Source: Xenopus tropicalis
Taxonomy: Eukaryota; Chordata; Amphibia; Anura; Pipidae
Direction: 5' to 3'
Length of the DNA: 64,000 nt
Assembly (NCBI RefSeq): GCF_000004195.4
Contig: NC_030683.2
Span: 3,503,133 to 3,567,132, forward strand
The notes below the pieces were generated by a model. It had not been told where the DNA came from and ran no database searches. It saw only the letters and a program-made list of their open reading frames with translations. The position numbers were made by a program, and so were the translations under genes. Below are positions 46,771 through 60,453 of this stretch, piece after piece. Each line of letters starts with the position of its first letter. The stretch's first letter is position 1.

Positions 46771-47808
46771 GCGAGAGGTCAGGGTTAAAGGGCAACTAAC
46801 CCCAATCAGCCAATTAGCTTGGAACTGGATACAATTACATTTCCCATAGAGAAACCCTAACTGGCTTTATAGAAAAGGGGCCCCTGGCAATGTTAGGGCC
46901 CCTCTAATGGGGATTATATCATTAAGGGATCATTAACTCCAAAGCTCCCAGATTGTTTTATATGAAATAAATCCACATCCTGGGAACAGTTGTCAGAAGG
47001 AAGGGGGTGGGGTCACAGAAATAAGGCCCGCCCCTGCGGAGCAGCAAGGTGGAACAGCTAGGGGCGGGGCTGGGGGGCCCCTCAACCAAATACCCAGAAT
47101 GCAGCAGGCTTGGTGGCCCAGGGACACTAAGGGCATTTGAGATAAATATCTCCGGTGATGTTGCCCATAGCAACCAAGATTTGAACAGTCACCTACAAGT
47201 TAGAAATCAAAGCAAAGACCTATTTGGTTGCTACAGGCAACATCACCGGTGATATTTATCTCCATTCTTAGTAAACACGCCCCTAAGGCACTTCTTCTCC
47301 TATTAGAGCAGTTCTGGGGCCGGTTGGAGGCTGCCGGGTCTAACGAATGGGGAGAGGGGGCAGTTGCAAGATATGCAGTGGGGCATTTAACTGGAAATCT
47401 GCGCTGTCCCTTTAAGAGTTTCTGCGCCGCTCAGGATGAGACTTGTCAGGGTGGAGACGCCCGTGGGTGTAGCCTGTAATTTAGCTCCACTGGGGGGAAG
47501 AAACTGGCTGCGCCACTATGGAGAGGATCAAACAGTGAGGGATTAATGTGCCCTTTGTGAGCCGAGCAAACTGCCAGCACGTTCTACTAGAGCCCGCCAG
47601 ATACAGCAAGTCCAGTTTATATAGGAAATGTGCTTACGGCAGTTTTTACTTCTTACTTGGCCTTTAAATTCATGTCTGTCCAGATTTATGCTTTTTTTTT
47701 TCTTTTAAAGGGGAAGTCACTACAAAAGGAGTTTATTTATGTGCATATTTGTCCGCTGAAGGTAACGAACATTGTTTTTATTAGGATTTTCATTCCCATC
47801 CTTTCCAG
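46771..47808. other. Upstream region of ZDHHC6, no gene recognised
   Basis: 47135-47175 and 47228-47265 form an inverse pair ('gataaatatctccggtgatg' against 'catcaccggtgatatttatc'), a small foldback element of about 130 bp. 47700-47720 has TTTTAAAGGGGAAG, a TTAAAGG-type MITE end. Confidence 0.4.
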
Positions 47809-47953
47809 ACAGACGAGGGCCGGGGGAATGATGAGCGGCGTCGGGCCCCTTCCCAGCCGTGTAATTATGAGTTATGAGACAGCATGGAAGCTGGGAGCGG
47901 CAAAGTGACCTAACCGGATACCAGCGCTCTCACGTCGAGACATCACCGCAGTC
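47809..47953 (+). other. zdhhc6: ZDHHC6 5' UTR part of first coding exon (candidate)
   Basis: A good acceptor, CATCCTTTCCAG, ends at 47808. From there to the ATG the sequence is GC-richer than the intron-like T-rich stretch before it. Mammalian ZDHHC6 has a non-coding first exon, so this may be the start of exon 2. The matching donor is not certain; AGAAG|GTAAAT at about 46615 and CTGG|GTAACA at about 43723 are candidates. Inference only. Confidence 0.45.
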
Positions 47954-48214
47954 ATGTTGGATTCTTACTTGAGTTTCGAGACCCTCCGGGAGTTAAAGAG
48001 ACTGCTCCACTGGGGCCCAATCATTGCCCTGGGGGTAATTATCATATGTTCCATTATGGCCATCTTGGACTCCATTCTGTGGTATTGGCCCCTGGATACC
48101 CCCGGTGGGAGCCTCAACTTCCTCACTCTGGTCAACTGGACTGTAATGATTCTGTACAACTACTTCAATGCAATGTTCATTGGGCCGGGCTTCGTCCCGC
48201 TGGGCTGGAAACCG
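47954..48214 (+). CDS. zdhhc6: ZDHHC6 coding exon 1
   Basis: 261 nt, 87 codons from ATG at 47954 to ...VPLGWKP, donor CCG|GTAAGG. It encodes the cytosolic N terminus ([16 protein letters not shown] is near-identical to human), TM1, the luminal loop and TM2. The first nine residues differ from the human start, as expected for a free terminus. No other ATG in frame gives a better match. Confidence 0.96.
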
Positions 48215-51200
48215 GTAAGGCAGACTTTCAGTGTGGTATAACCGCGTTTTACTGGGCTGATTTTAATCTCTTGGTGTCTGATTGCAGGAGAGAACTCAGG
48301 ACTGTGCTTATCTGCAGTACTGCAAAGTGTGCGAGGGGTACAAAGCACCGCGCTCTCATCACTGCCGGAAATGCAACAGGTACCGCCCTCCTACTCCCTT
48401 CTTTCCCATGGAACCTTGTTTTCCATAAGCTGCTGGGATTTCTGCCCTTGTGTGGTACTTTAATGCCCCAGGGGCAGCCATTCAAGCTGGAAAAAAGTAG
48501 AAAAGGCATAGATTACATAGCAGATAACCGAAAACCGCTGTAGAATACAATGGTGTTTTATCTGCTATGTAACCTATGCCATTTCTCCCTTTTCCAGCTT
48601 GAATGGCTGCCCCCGGGGCTACACAGCGGGGTATTTATATAAACTATAGTAGGGTTTCTGTAGCAAACACCCCAGCTGTACCAGTGCAGGAATGGCTGCC
48701 CCCGGGGCTACACAGCGGGGTATTTATATAAATTATAGTAGGGTTTCTGTAGCAAACACCCCAGCTGTACCGGTGCAGGAATGGCTGCCCCCGGGGCTAC
48801 ACAGCGGGGTATTTATATAAATTATAGTAGGGTTTCTGTAGCAAACACCCCAGCTGTACCAGTGCAGGAACGGCTGCCCCCGGGGCTACACAGCGGGGTA
48901 TTTATATAAACTATAGTAGGGTTTCTGTAGCAAACACCCCAGCTGTACCAGTGCAGGAATGGCTGCCCCCGGGGCTACACAGCGGGGTATTTATATAAAC
49001 TATAGTAGGGTTTCTGTAGCAAACGCCCCAGCTGTACCAGTGCAGGAATGGCTGCCCCGGGGCTACACAGCGGGGTATTTATATAAACTATAGTAGGGTT
49101 TCTGTAGCAAACACCCCAGCTGTACTAGAGCAGGAATGGCTGCCCCCGGGGCTACACAGCGGGGTATTTATATAAACTATAGTAGGGTTTCTGTAGCAAA
49201 CACCCCAGCTGTACCGGTGCAGGAATGGCTGCCCCCGGGGCTACACAGCGGGGTATTTATATAAACTATAGTAGGGTTTCTGTAGCAAACACCCCAGCTG
49301 TACCAGTGCAGGAATGGCTGCCCCCGGGGCTACACAGCGGGGTATTTATATAAACTATAGTAGGGTTTCTGTAGCAAACACCCCAGCTGTACCAGTGCAG
49401 GAATGGCTGCCCCCGGGGCTACACAGCGGGGTATTTATATAAACTATAGTAGGGTTTCTGTAGCAAACACCCCAGCTGTACCAGTGCAGGAACGGCTGCC
49501 CCCGGGGCTACACAGCGGGGTATTTATATAAACTATAGTAGGGTTTCTGTAGCAAACACAGAACTTTTAGCAGTGCAGGGCAGCAGTACATTATAGTTTC
49601 ATTACTTTGATACACTTTCTTCTTTTGGGTGTTACTGTTCCTTTAAGAGCCCTTCCCAGGTAATGTTATGAACTCACATAACCTGAGGAGCTTGTTAGAT
49701 AGACTTTACTGCTCTGAAGGTAATATCTCTGCATGAGTTTGCTGCTGTTACTGGATTGTCTCTTCCCTTCAGGTGTGTGATGAAAATGGATCATCACTGT
49801 CCTTGGATAAATAACTGCTGTGGACACCGGAACCACTCGTCCTTCACCCTCTTTCTGATCCTTGCCCCTCTGGGCTGCATTCATGCTGCTTACATCTTTA
49901 TAATGACCATGTACACACAGCTGTACAATAGAGTAAGTATGTTGCATGGTTTGTTAATGCTTTCCCATGTAGCCTGCCTTGGTGTGACGCACTGTTATCT
50001 CTCTCTGTACAGGCTATGAGCAAACTTAGGGGGCTGTTCCTGCTGAATTGTGCTTAGTACAGGGGAATCCCTATGTGCCATAGTTTTATGGTATCTCTCT
50101 GTACAGGCTATGAGCAAACTTAGGGGGCTGTTCCTGCTGAATTGTGCTTAGTACAGGGGAATCCCTATGTGCCATAGTTTTATGGTATCTCTCTGTACAG
50201 GCTATGGGCAAACTTAGGGGGCTGTTTCCTGCTGAATTGTGCTTAGTACAGGGGAATCCCTATGTGCCATAGTTTTATGGTATCTCTCTGTACAGGCTAT
50301 GAGCAAACTTAGGGGGCTGTTCCTGCTGAATTGTGCTTAGTACAGGGGAATCCCTATGTGCCATAGTTTTATGGTATCTCTCTGTACAGGCTATGAGCAA
50401 ACTTAGGGGGCTGTTCCTGCTGAATTGTGCTTAGTACAGGGGAATCCCTATGTGCCATAGTTTTATGGTATCTCTCTGTACAGGCTATGAACAAACTTAG
50501 GGGGCTGTTCCTGCTGAATTGTGCTTAATACAGGGGAATCCCTATGTGCCATAGTTTTATGGTATCTCTCTGTACAGGCTATGAGCAAACTTAGGGGGCT
50601 GTTCCTGCTGAATTGTGCTTAGTACAGGGGAATCCCTATGTGCCATAGTTTTTATGGTATCTCTCTATACAGGCTATGGGCAAACTTAGGGGGCTGTTTC
50701 CTGCTGAATTGTGCTTAGTACAGGGGAATCCCTATGTGCCATAGTTTTATGGTATCTCTCTGTACAGGCTATGAGCAAACTTAGGGGGCTGTTCCTGCTG
50801 AATTGTGCTTAGTACAGGGGAATCCCTATGTGCCATAGTTTTATGGTATCTCTCTGTACAGGCTATGAGCAAACTTAGGGGGCTGTTCCTGCTGAATTGT
50901 GCTTAATACAGGGGAATCCCTATGTGCCATAGTTTTATGGTATCTCTCTGTACAGGCTATGGGCAAACTTAGGGGGCTGTTCCTGCTGAATTGTGCTTTG
51001 TACAGGGGAGTAACTATGCTTGTATCATTTATGCTATTTCTATATGCAGACCATTAACCTTTGGATTTGTATTGTTTCTACAGATCTCGTTCGGTTGGAA
51101 CTCCGTCAAGATTGACATGAGTGCGCCCCGGCGAGACCCCGCCCCCATTGTTCCGTTTGGGATCTCGGCGTTTGCTGTGACCCTGTTTGCGCTGGGATTG

Positions 51201-54200
51201 GCTCTTGGTACAACTATCGCTGTGGGGATGCTGTTTTTCATTCAGGTAGGAGAAGAGCTCTGACAGGAGACACAAGGTATAATGGAGAAAATTTGGATTT
51301 TGGCTGCTGATTGGCCGTTTTCAGTGAGACATGGGGGCAGCCAGTACGACCAACTCTAAACAGAGGAGGGGCCAGTGATACCCCCTGTCAGCAATATACC
51401 CCCCTCCATAGGCAAAAGCAGAAAGCGGGGTGAACAATCCAATAACCCCATTAAAGTTCTATATGTACGCTTGTCCACAGAACTGACAATCAATATACGA
51501 ATCTTATCAATGCAGAGTAAAATACCATTCAGCCATAATTTATAGAATTTATAAACCACTAACATATTCTGCAGATCTGACTATTGGTCCCTCAGAGCAG
51601 GGGGGTACAGCTGGGCCCCCGTGAAATCTTCTGTAAAAGAAAGTTACGCAAACTAACGTAACTTACATATAAGCTCCATTGACCCCCCCCAATTAAAATA
51701 CTGACTTATTAGCACATTAATTATCTTTACTATTTTATGAACTGCTACTGACTAGTTATTGGGCCCCACAGCAACATCATTGGGCCCCTAAACTTACGCA
51801 GTTTACGTAACTTATGCAAAAACTTACATAACCTCCATATCAAGCAATGACAGTGCAGAGCAGGGTAGGTGGGAAGGGGTTAAACTTAGGGCAAACCCCA
51901 CTGACCCCCAATTAAAATACTGACTTATTAGCGCATTAATTATCTTTACTATTTTTATGAACTGCTACTGACTAGTTATTGGGCCTCTCAGCAATATCAT
52001 TGGGCCCCTAAACTTACGCAGTTTATGTAACTTCCATATCGAACAATGACAGCGCAGAGCAGGGTAGGTGAGAAGGGGTTAAAGTTAGGGCGACCCCCCA
52101 ATTAAAATACTGATTTACTGACACGTTTATCAATGGAATTCTTTATATAAACGGTTTATAGTGCACACACAAGGGGCGTGGCTACAATTGCGGTACTGCT
52201 GCTTGTGTTCATGGGGGGTCCCATATAAATTATTTGTGCGGGGCCCCAATGTTTTCTGGTTGTACTGCACCCCTGGAGGGGTCACATAATCCTTCAGGGG
52301 TCTATTGCAACATCTCCCCTCTCTCTGTAATGTCCCCCTGCCCCTAGTGTTGGTACTGGCCCCTGTATATGCAACGCCAGCAGCTTGGGGGGCTCGGTAT
52401 GGGGATCCCTTATCCGGAAACCCATTATCCAGAAAGCTCAGAATTACAGAAACCTGTCTCCCATAGACTCCATTTTAATCAAATAATTCAGAATTTTAAA
52501 ACTGATTTCCTTTTTCTCTGTAATAATAAAACAGTACCTGTACTTGATCCCAACTAAGATATAATTACCCCTTATTGGGGCAGAACAGCCCTATTGGGTT
52601 TATTTAATGGTTAAATGATTCCCTTTTCTCTGTAAATAATAAACAGTACCTGTACTTGATCCCAACTAAGATATAATTACCCCTTATTGGGGCAGAACAG
52701 CCCTATTGGGTTTATTTAATGGTTAAATGATTCCCTTTTCTCTGTAATAATAAAACAGTACCTGTACTTGATCCCAACTAAGATATAATTACCCCTTATT
52801 GGGGCAGAACAGCCCTATTGGGTTTATTTAATGGTTAAATGATTCCCTTTTCTCTGTAATAATAAAACAGTACCTGTACTTGATCCCAACTAAGATATAA
52901 TTACCCCTTATTGGGGGCAGAACAGCCCTATTGGGTTTATTTAATGGTTAAATGATTCCCTTTTCTCTGTAATAATAAAACAGTACCTGTACTTGATCCC
53001 AACTAAGATATAATTACCCCTTATTGGGGCAGAACAGCCCTATTGGGTTTATTTCATGGTTAAATGATTCCCTTTTCTCTGTAATAATAAAACAGTACCT
53101 GTACTTGATCCAACTAAGATATAATTACCCCTTATTGGGGCAGAACAGCCCTATTGGGTTTATTTAATGGTTAAATGATTCCCTTTTCTCTGTAATAATA
53201 AAACAGTACCTGTACTTGATCCCAACTAAGATATAATTACCCCTTATTGGGGGCAGAACAGCCCTATTGGGTTTATTTAATGGTTAAATGATTCCCTTTT
53301 CTCTGTAATAATAAACAGTACCTGTACTTGATCCCAACTAAGATATAATTACCCCTTATTGGGGCAGAACAGCCCTATTGGGTTTATTTCATGGTTAAAT
53401 GATTCCTTTTCTCTGTAATAATAAAACAGTACCTGTACTTGATCCCAACTAAGATATAATTACCCCTTATTGGGGCAGAACAGCCCTATTGGGTTTATTT
53501 AATGGTTAAATGATTCCTTTTCTCTGTAATAATAAAACAGTACCTGTACTTGATCCCAACTAAGATATAATTACCCCTTATTGGGGCAGAACAGCCCTAT
53601 TGGGTTTATTTCATGGTTAAATGATTCCCTTTTCTCTGTAATAATAAAACAGTACCTGTACTTGATCCCAACTAAGATATAATTACCCCTTATTGGGGCA
53701 GAACAGCCCTATTGGGTTTATTTAATGGTTAAATGATTCCCTTTTCTCTGTAATAATAAAACAGTACCTGTACTTGATCCCAACTAAGATATAATTACCC
53801 CTTATTGGGGCAGAACAGCCCTATTGGGTTTATTTCATGGTTAAATGATTCCCTTTTCTCTGTAATAATAAACAGTACCTGTACTTGATCCCAACTAAGA
53901 TATAATTACCCTTATTGGGGCAGAACAGCCCTATTGGGTTTATTTAATGGTTAAATGATTCCCTTTTCTCTGTAATAATAAAACAGTACCTGTACTTGAT
54001 CCCAACTAAGATATAATTACCCCTTATTGGGGCAGAACAGCCCTATTGGGTTTATTTAATGGTTAAATGATTCCCTTTTCTCTGTAATAATAAAACAGTA
54101 CCTGTACTTGATCCCAACTAAGATATAATTACCCCTTATTGGGGCAGAACAGCCCTATTGGGTTTATTTCATGGTTAAACGATTCCCTTTTCTCTGTAAT

Positions 54201-57200
54201 AATAAAACAGTACCTGTACTTGATCCCAACTAAGATATAATTACCCCTTATTGGGGCAGAACAGCCCTATTGGGTTTATTTCATGGTTAAATGATTCCCT
54301 TTTCTCTGTAATAATAAAACAGTACCTGTACTTGATCCAACTAAGATATAATTACCCCTTATTGGGGCAGAACAGCCCTATTGGGTTTATTTAATGGTTA
54401 AATGATTCCCTTTTCTCTGTAATAATAAAACAGTACCTGTACTTGATCCCAACTAAGATTTAATTACCCCTTATTGGGGCAGAACAGCCCTATTGGGTTT
54501 ATTTCATGGTTAAATGATTCCCTTTTCTCTGTAATAATAAAACAGTACCTGTACTTGATCCCAACTAAGATATAATTACCCCTTATTGGGGCAGAACAGC
54601 CCTATTGGGTTTATTTCATGGTTAAATGATTCCCTTTTCTCTGTAATAATAAAACACTATCTGTACTTGATCCCAACTAAGATATAATTACCCCTTATTG
54701 GGGCAGAACAGCCCTATTGGGTTTATTTAATGGTTAAATGATTCCCTTTTCTCTGTAATAATAAAACAGTACCTGTACTTGATCCCAACTAAGATATAAT
54801 TACCCCTTATTGGGGCAGAACAGCCCTATTGGGTTTATTTAATGGTTAAATGATTCCCTTTTCTCTGTAATAATAAAACAGTACCTGTACTTGATCCCAA
54901 CTAAGATATAATTACCCCTTATTGGGGCAGAACAGCCCTATTGGGTTTATTTCATGGTTAAATGATTCCCTTTTCTCTGTAATAATAAAACAGTACCTGT
55001 ACTTGATCCCAACTAAGATATAATTACCCCTTATTGGGGCAGAACAGCCCTATTGGGTTTATTTAATGGTTAAATGATTCCCTTTTCTCTGTAATAATAA
55101 AACAGTACCTGTACTTGATCCCAACTAAGATATAATTACCCCTTATTGGGGCAGAACAGCCCTATTGGGTTTATTTAATGGTTAAATGATTCCCTTTTCT
55201 CTGTAATAATAAAACAGTACCTGTACTTGATCCCAACTAAGATATAATTACCCCTTATTGGGGCAGAACAGCCCTATTGGGTTTATTTCATGGTTAAACG
55301 ATTCCCTTTTCTCTGTAATAATAAAACAGTACCTGTACTTGATCCCAACTAAGATATAATTACCCCTTATTGGGGCAGAACAGCCCTATTGGGTTTATTT
55401 CATGGTTAAATGATTCCCTTTTCTCTGTAATAATAAAACAGTACCTGTACTTGATCCCAACTAAGATATAATTACCCCTTATTGGGGCAGAACAGCCCTA
55501 TTGGGTTTATTTAATGGTTAAATGATTCCCTTTTCTCTGTAATAATAAAACAGTACCTGTACTTGATCCCAACTAAGATATAATTACCCCTTATTGGGGC
55601 AGAACAGCCCTATTGGGTTTATTTCATGGTTAAATGATTCCCTTTTCTCTGTAATAATAAAACAGTACCTGTACTTGATCCCAACTAAGATATAATTACC
55701 CCTTATTGGGGCAGAACAGCCCTATTGGGTTTATTTCATGGTTAAATGATTCCCTTTTCTCTGTAATAATAAAACAGTACCTGTACTTGATCCCAACTAA
55801 GATATAATTACCCCTTATTGGGGCAGAACAGCCCTATTGGGTTTATTTCATGGTTAAATGATTCCCTTTTCTTCTGTCGCTAGACTCCATAGATCTCTGG
55901 TCGCGGCGGCGGCGCTGTTTCCCCGTATTGGGCTCAGTGTACGTCGGTAGTGGCCAGTTAATTAGCTCGCGGTTCCGTGGGAAGCCTATAGAAAGGGATA
56001 CGGTGTGTTTAATCAGCGCCCCCGCCATGCCAGGCAGCCATTGTGCCAGCCGATCTCATTGTGCCGTTAGTGAATCAGGCACCGCTTCAAACGCTCTCAG
56101 AATGGATTTCTCTGTGATGCGGCGCGTCGGCCATTGATGCCTTTATTACAGAGCTATTGATTTGCCCCCTGCCACTTTAATAATAGGCTAAAGGATTGCC
56201 CCACGCTGGGAACAGCAAGATCAGTCGGCACAAAGGGGGCAATTTCATCCCGGGGCCTAATGCGCATAACTGCAGCCTGCCGTGCATTCAATGCGACACG
56301 GGCTGAAATTCCGCTGTAAATGGCAGCAAATTACCAGTAAGTGTGTGTAGCGAGACAATAGGCGCGTCGTCAGGCTAATCTGTCCCTCTCTGCTTTCTCC
56401 GCTGCAGATGAAAGTCATTCTGAGGAATAAAACCTCCATTGAGTCGTGGATAGAGGAGAAGGTAAACGCGTCTGATTCCTGCCGGAATTGTGCTGCTGTT
56501 CTACGGCCGACACCATTCATTTAATTGGGGTTAACCCTTTGCAGCTCACTGTCATTCTAATGTATCTTAGACAGTACAGTATGGGGGTACAGCTTATTGT
56601 GTGCCCAGAACATTCCTTCTCTGTATATTTGTATTTATACATATGGGTAGGAGGTGCCATAGTGTTTCCCTTAGACAGTACAGTATGGGGGTACAGCTTA
56701 TTGTGTGCCCAGAACATTCCTTCTCTGTATATTTGTATTTATACATATGGGTAGGAGGTGCCATAGTGTTTCCCTTAGACAGTACAGTATGGGGGTACAG
56801 CTTATTGTGTGCCCAGAACATTCCTTCTCTGTATATTTGTATTTATACATATGGGTAGGAGGTGCCATAGTGTTTCCCTTAGACAGTACAGTATGGAGGT
56901 ACAGCTTATTGTGTGCCCAGAACATTCCTTCTCTGTATATTTGTATTTATACATATGGGTAGGGGGTGCCATAGTGTTTCCCTTAGACAGTACAGTATGG
57001 AGGTACAGCTTATTGTGTGCCCAGAACATTCCTTCTCTGTATATTTGTATTTATACATATGGGTAGGGGGTGCCATAGTGTTTCCCTTAGACAGTACAGT
57101 ATGGGGGTACAGCTTATTGTGTGCCCAGAACATTCCTTCTCTGTATATTTGTATTTATACATATGGGTAGGGGGTGCCATAGTGATTCCCTTAGACAGTA

Positions 57201-60200
57201 CAGTATGGGGGTACAGCTTATTGTGTGCCCAGAACATTCCTTCTCTGTATATTTGTATTTATACATATGGGTAGGAGGTGCCATAGTGTTTCCCTTAGAC
57301 AGTACAGTATGGGGGTACAGCTTATTGTGTGCCCAGAACATTCCTTCTCTGTATATTTGTATTTATACATATGGGTAGGGGGTGCCATAGTGCTTCCCTT
57401 AGACAGTACAGTATGGGGGTACAGCTTATTGTGTGCCCAGAACATTCCTTCTCTGTATATTTGTATTTATACATATGGGTAGGGGGTGCCATAGTGATTC
57501 CCTTAGACAGTACAGTATGGGGGTACAGCTTATTGTGTGCCCAGAACATTCCTTCTCTGTATATTTGTATTTATACATATGGGTAGGGGGTGCCATAGTG
57601 TTTCCCTTAGACAGTACAGTATGGGGGTACAGCTTATTGTGTGCCCAGAACATTCCCTCTCTGTATATTTGTATTTATACATATGGGTAGGGGGTGCCAT
57701 AGTGTTTCCCTTAGACAGTACAGTATGGGGGTACAGCTTATTGTGTGCCCAGAACATTCCTTCTCTGTATATTAGTATTTATACATATGGGTAGGGGGTG
57801 CCATAGTGTTTCCCTTAGACAGTACAGTATGAGGGTACAGCTTATTGTGTGCCCAGAACATTCCTTCTCTGTATATTAGTATTTATACATATGGGTAGGG
57901 GGTGCCATAGTGTTTCCCTTAGACAGTACAGTATGGGGGTACAGCTTATTGTGTGCCCAGAACATTCCTTCTCTGTATATTAGTATTTATACATATGGGT
58001 AGGGGGTGCCATAGTGTTTCCCTTAGACAGTACAGTATGGGGGTACAGCTTATTGTGTGCCCAGAACATTCCTTCTCTGTATATTAGTATTTATACATAT
58101 GGGTAGGGGGTGCCATAGTGTTTCCCTTAGACAGTACAGTATGGGGGTACAGCTTATTGTGTGCCCAGAACATTCCCTCTCTGTATATTTGTATTTATAC
58201 ATATGGGTAGGGGGTGCCATAGTGTTTCCCTTAGACAGTACAGTATGGGGTACAGCTTATTGTGTGCCCAGAACATTCCTTCTCTGTATATTAGTATTTA
58301 TACATATGGGTAGGGGGTGCCATAGTGTTTCCCTTAGACAGTACAGTATGGGGGTACAACTTATTGTGTGCCCAGAACATTCCTTCTCTGTATATTAGTA
58401 TTTATACATATGGGTAGGGGGTGCCATAGTGTTTCCCTTAGACAGTACAGTATGGGGGTACAGCTTATTGTGTGCCCAGAACATTCCTTCTCTGTATATT
58501 AGTATTTATACATATGGGTAGGGGGTGCCATAGTGTTTCCCTTAGACAGTACAGTATGGGGGTACAGCTTATTGTGTGCCCAGAACATTCCCTCTCTGTA
58601 TATTTGTATTTATACATATGGGTAGGGGGTGCCATAGTGTTTCCCTTAGACAGTACAGTATGGGGGTACAGCTTATTGCTCCCCCCCCACCCATACATGC
58701 TTCTCTGATTCCCCAACAGGCTAAAGACAGGATCCAGTATTACCAGACTGATGAGACATTCATTTTTCCATATGATTTGGGCAGCAGATGGAAGAATTTC
58801 CGGCAAGTCTTCACCTGGGCTGGATCACCGGAGGGGGATGGCATGGAATGGGCAGTGCGAGAGGGATGCCACCCCTTTGCTCTGACGGTAATCAAAAATA
58901 AGATGTATTTAGCTGTTGAGAGGTATTGGTGTATTTTGCCCCAGACAGGGCAGTGGGTTTGTACATATTACCCCATATTGCCCCAGATTGTTAGCAGGAC
59001 AGTGCCCAGTAATGGGATTTAACCCAAACAGGCCAGTAATACAGTTCTGTGGGCACAATATCTGTACAAGCCATGTCGGTACAGTGCCAATAGCTTTCTG
59101 TTACCCCATAGAGGGCAGTAGCACAGGGAAATGCCCCGTATCTCTGCACAGTCCAGTAATAGAGGCTGGGACTACGTGCATATTACTGGGGATACCTTGT
59201 TGCCCAAAAGGGGGCAGTATTTCAGTTCTATGGATTCAGGGTGAGTCTGGGCCTATGGGACGCCAGGAGACATCCCAGTGGGTCCCGGGCCTTATATTAC
59301 CCCAAACAGGGGTCAGACCAACCGGCCCTAGAATGCATGGCAGGGGTGGGCCAAGCCAGCGCCCCCCCCCCCGCCCCCAATGACAAGCAGTGGAGGCAAT
59401 GACAAGGGAGCTCAGACTAGAGGTAGGCAGGAGGGGTATCTAACTGGCGCCCCCCCATGCTTGCTCCCTATACAGGTGCCCCTATGCCTGCCCCTAGTTC
59501 CAGGGCATTTTCATGCAGATGAGTGCCCCTGTGTAGATTAAGTACCCCTGTCGGACTCCTGTGTTTCATATCATTTACCCCCCTGTCCTCTTGTTTATCA
59601 GGTTGAGCAACTGAAGCAGAAGGCAGACAAGAGAGTGCGCAGTGTGAGTACACACTCATTCCCATTGGGGGACTCGGCCGCGTGTCCTTCCTTCCTTCTG
59701 TCCTTCCTGTATGTGAATCCTAGTGCTTGGTCTGGAGCTGCACTATCAGTCCTGCTCTGTAGGGGGCAGACATGAAGCTATAGCCCTTATTAAAGGGACA
59801 GTATACAGCCCTGTACAACATTCTGCTGGACTTACTTTTTGCCTATAGTTTTAATTTAAAAAACATCTACGGCTTCTGTTGCTAAACAAGAATGGTAAGC
59901 CAGTTTCACTTTAGCACTTCCTGTCACTTCCTGATCCAGAAAAGAAGCTGATAAAACTGATTACCAGTCCAATGAGAAGCCCCACGACAATGAGCCACTC
60001 AAAGGCTGTTTAATAGGGAGCTCTGAACAAATGGGGTAGTTCTGTGTATATCAGATTGCCCTGTTCTCGCTGACCAGCTGGTACCCCTGGCCCAATATAT
60101 ATATACAAATAATGGCCGACATTCCCCTCTAACCTGCTTATCCCATCCCAGGTGCGGTACCGAGCCATGGAGGAATATAGCGGTGCCTGCTGCCCCCTAA

Positions 60201-60403
60201 CCAAAGGCATTCGGACTCTGTTCTCTACGCCCTGCACTGAGGAACCCCGCATGAAGCTGCACAAAGGGGATCTGGTTTTAGCCACCAGGGGATTAAAGTA
60301 AGTGGGGTGCTGTTCCCTTTAAATGGGTCCTAGTTGCCAAGGCTCAGTACCAGTAAGTAACCGGCTTTGCTCTTTCTCATCAACCATATTATTATTAGTA
60401 TAT

Positions 60404-60453
<50 letters not shown>

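Noticed and set aside
46372..46799. 110-codon frame at the candidate promoter as a possible N-terminal extension of ZDHHC6
   Set aside because: It does not join in frame to 47954 by a clear splice pair and does not resemble ZDHHC6. The known protein starts at the ATG at 47954.
56488..58806. Ladder of identical 75- and 85-codon frames every 104 bp, like a small gene family
   Set aside because: They are copies of one frame inside the 104-bp tandem unit in ZDHHC6 intron 5.
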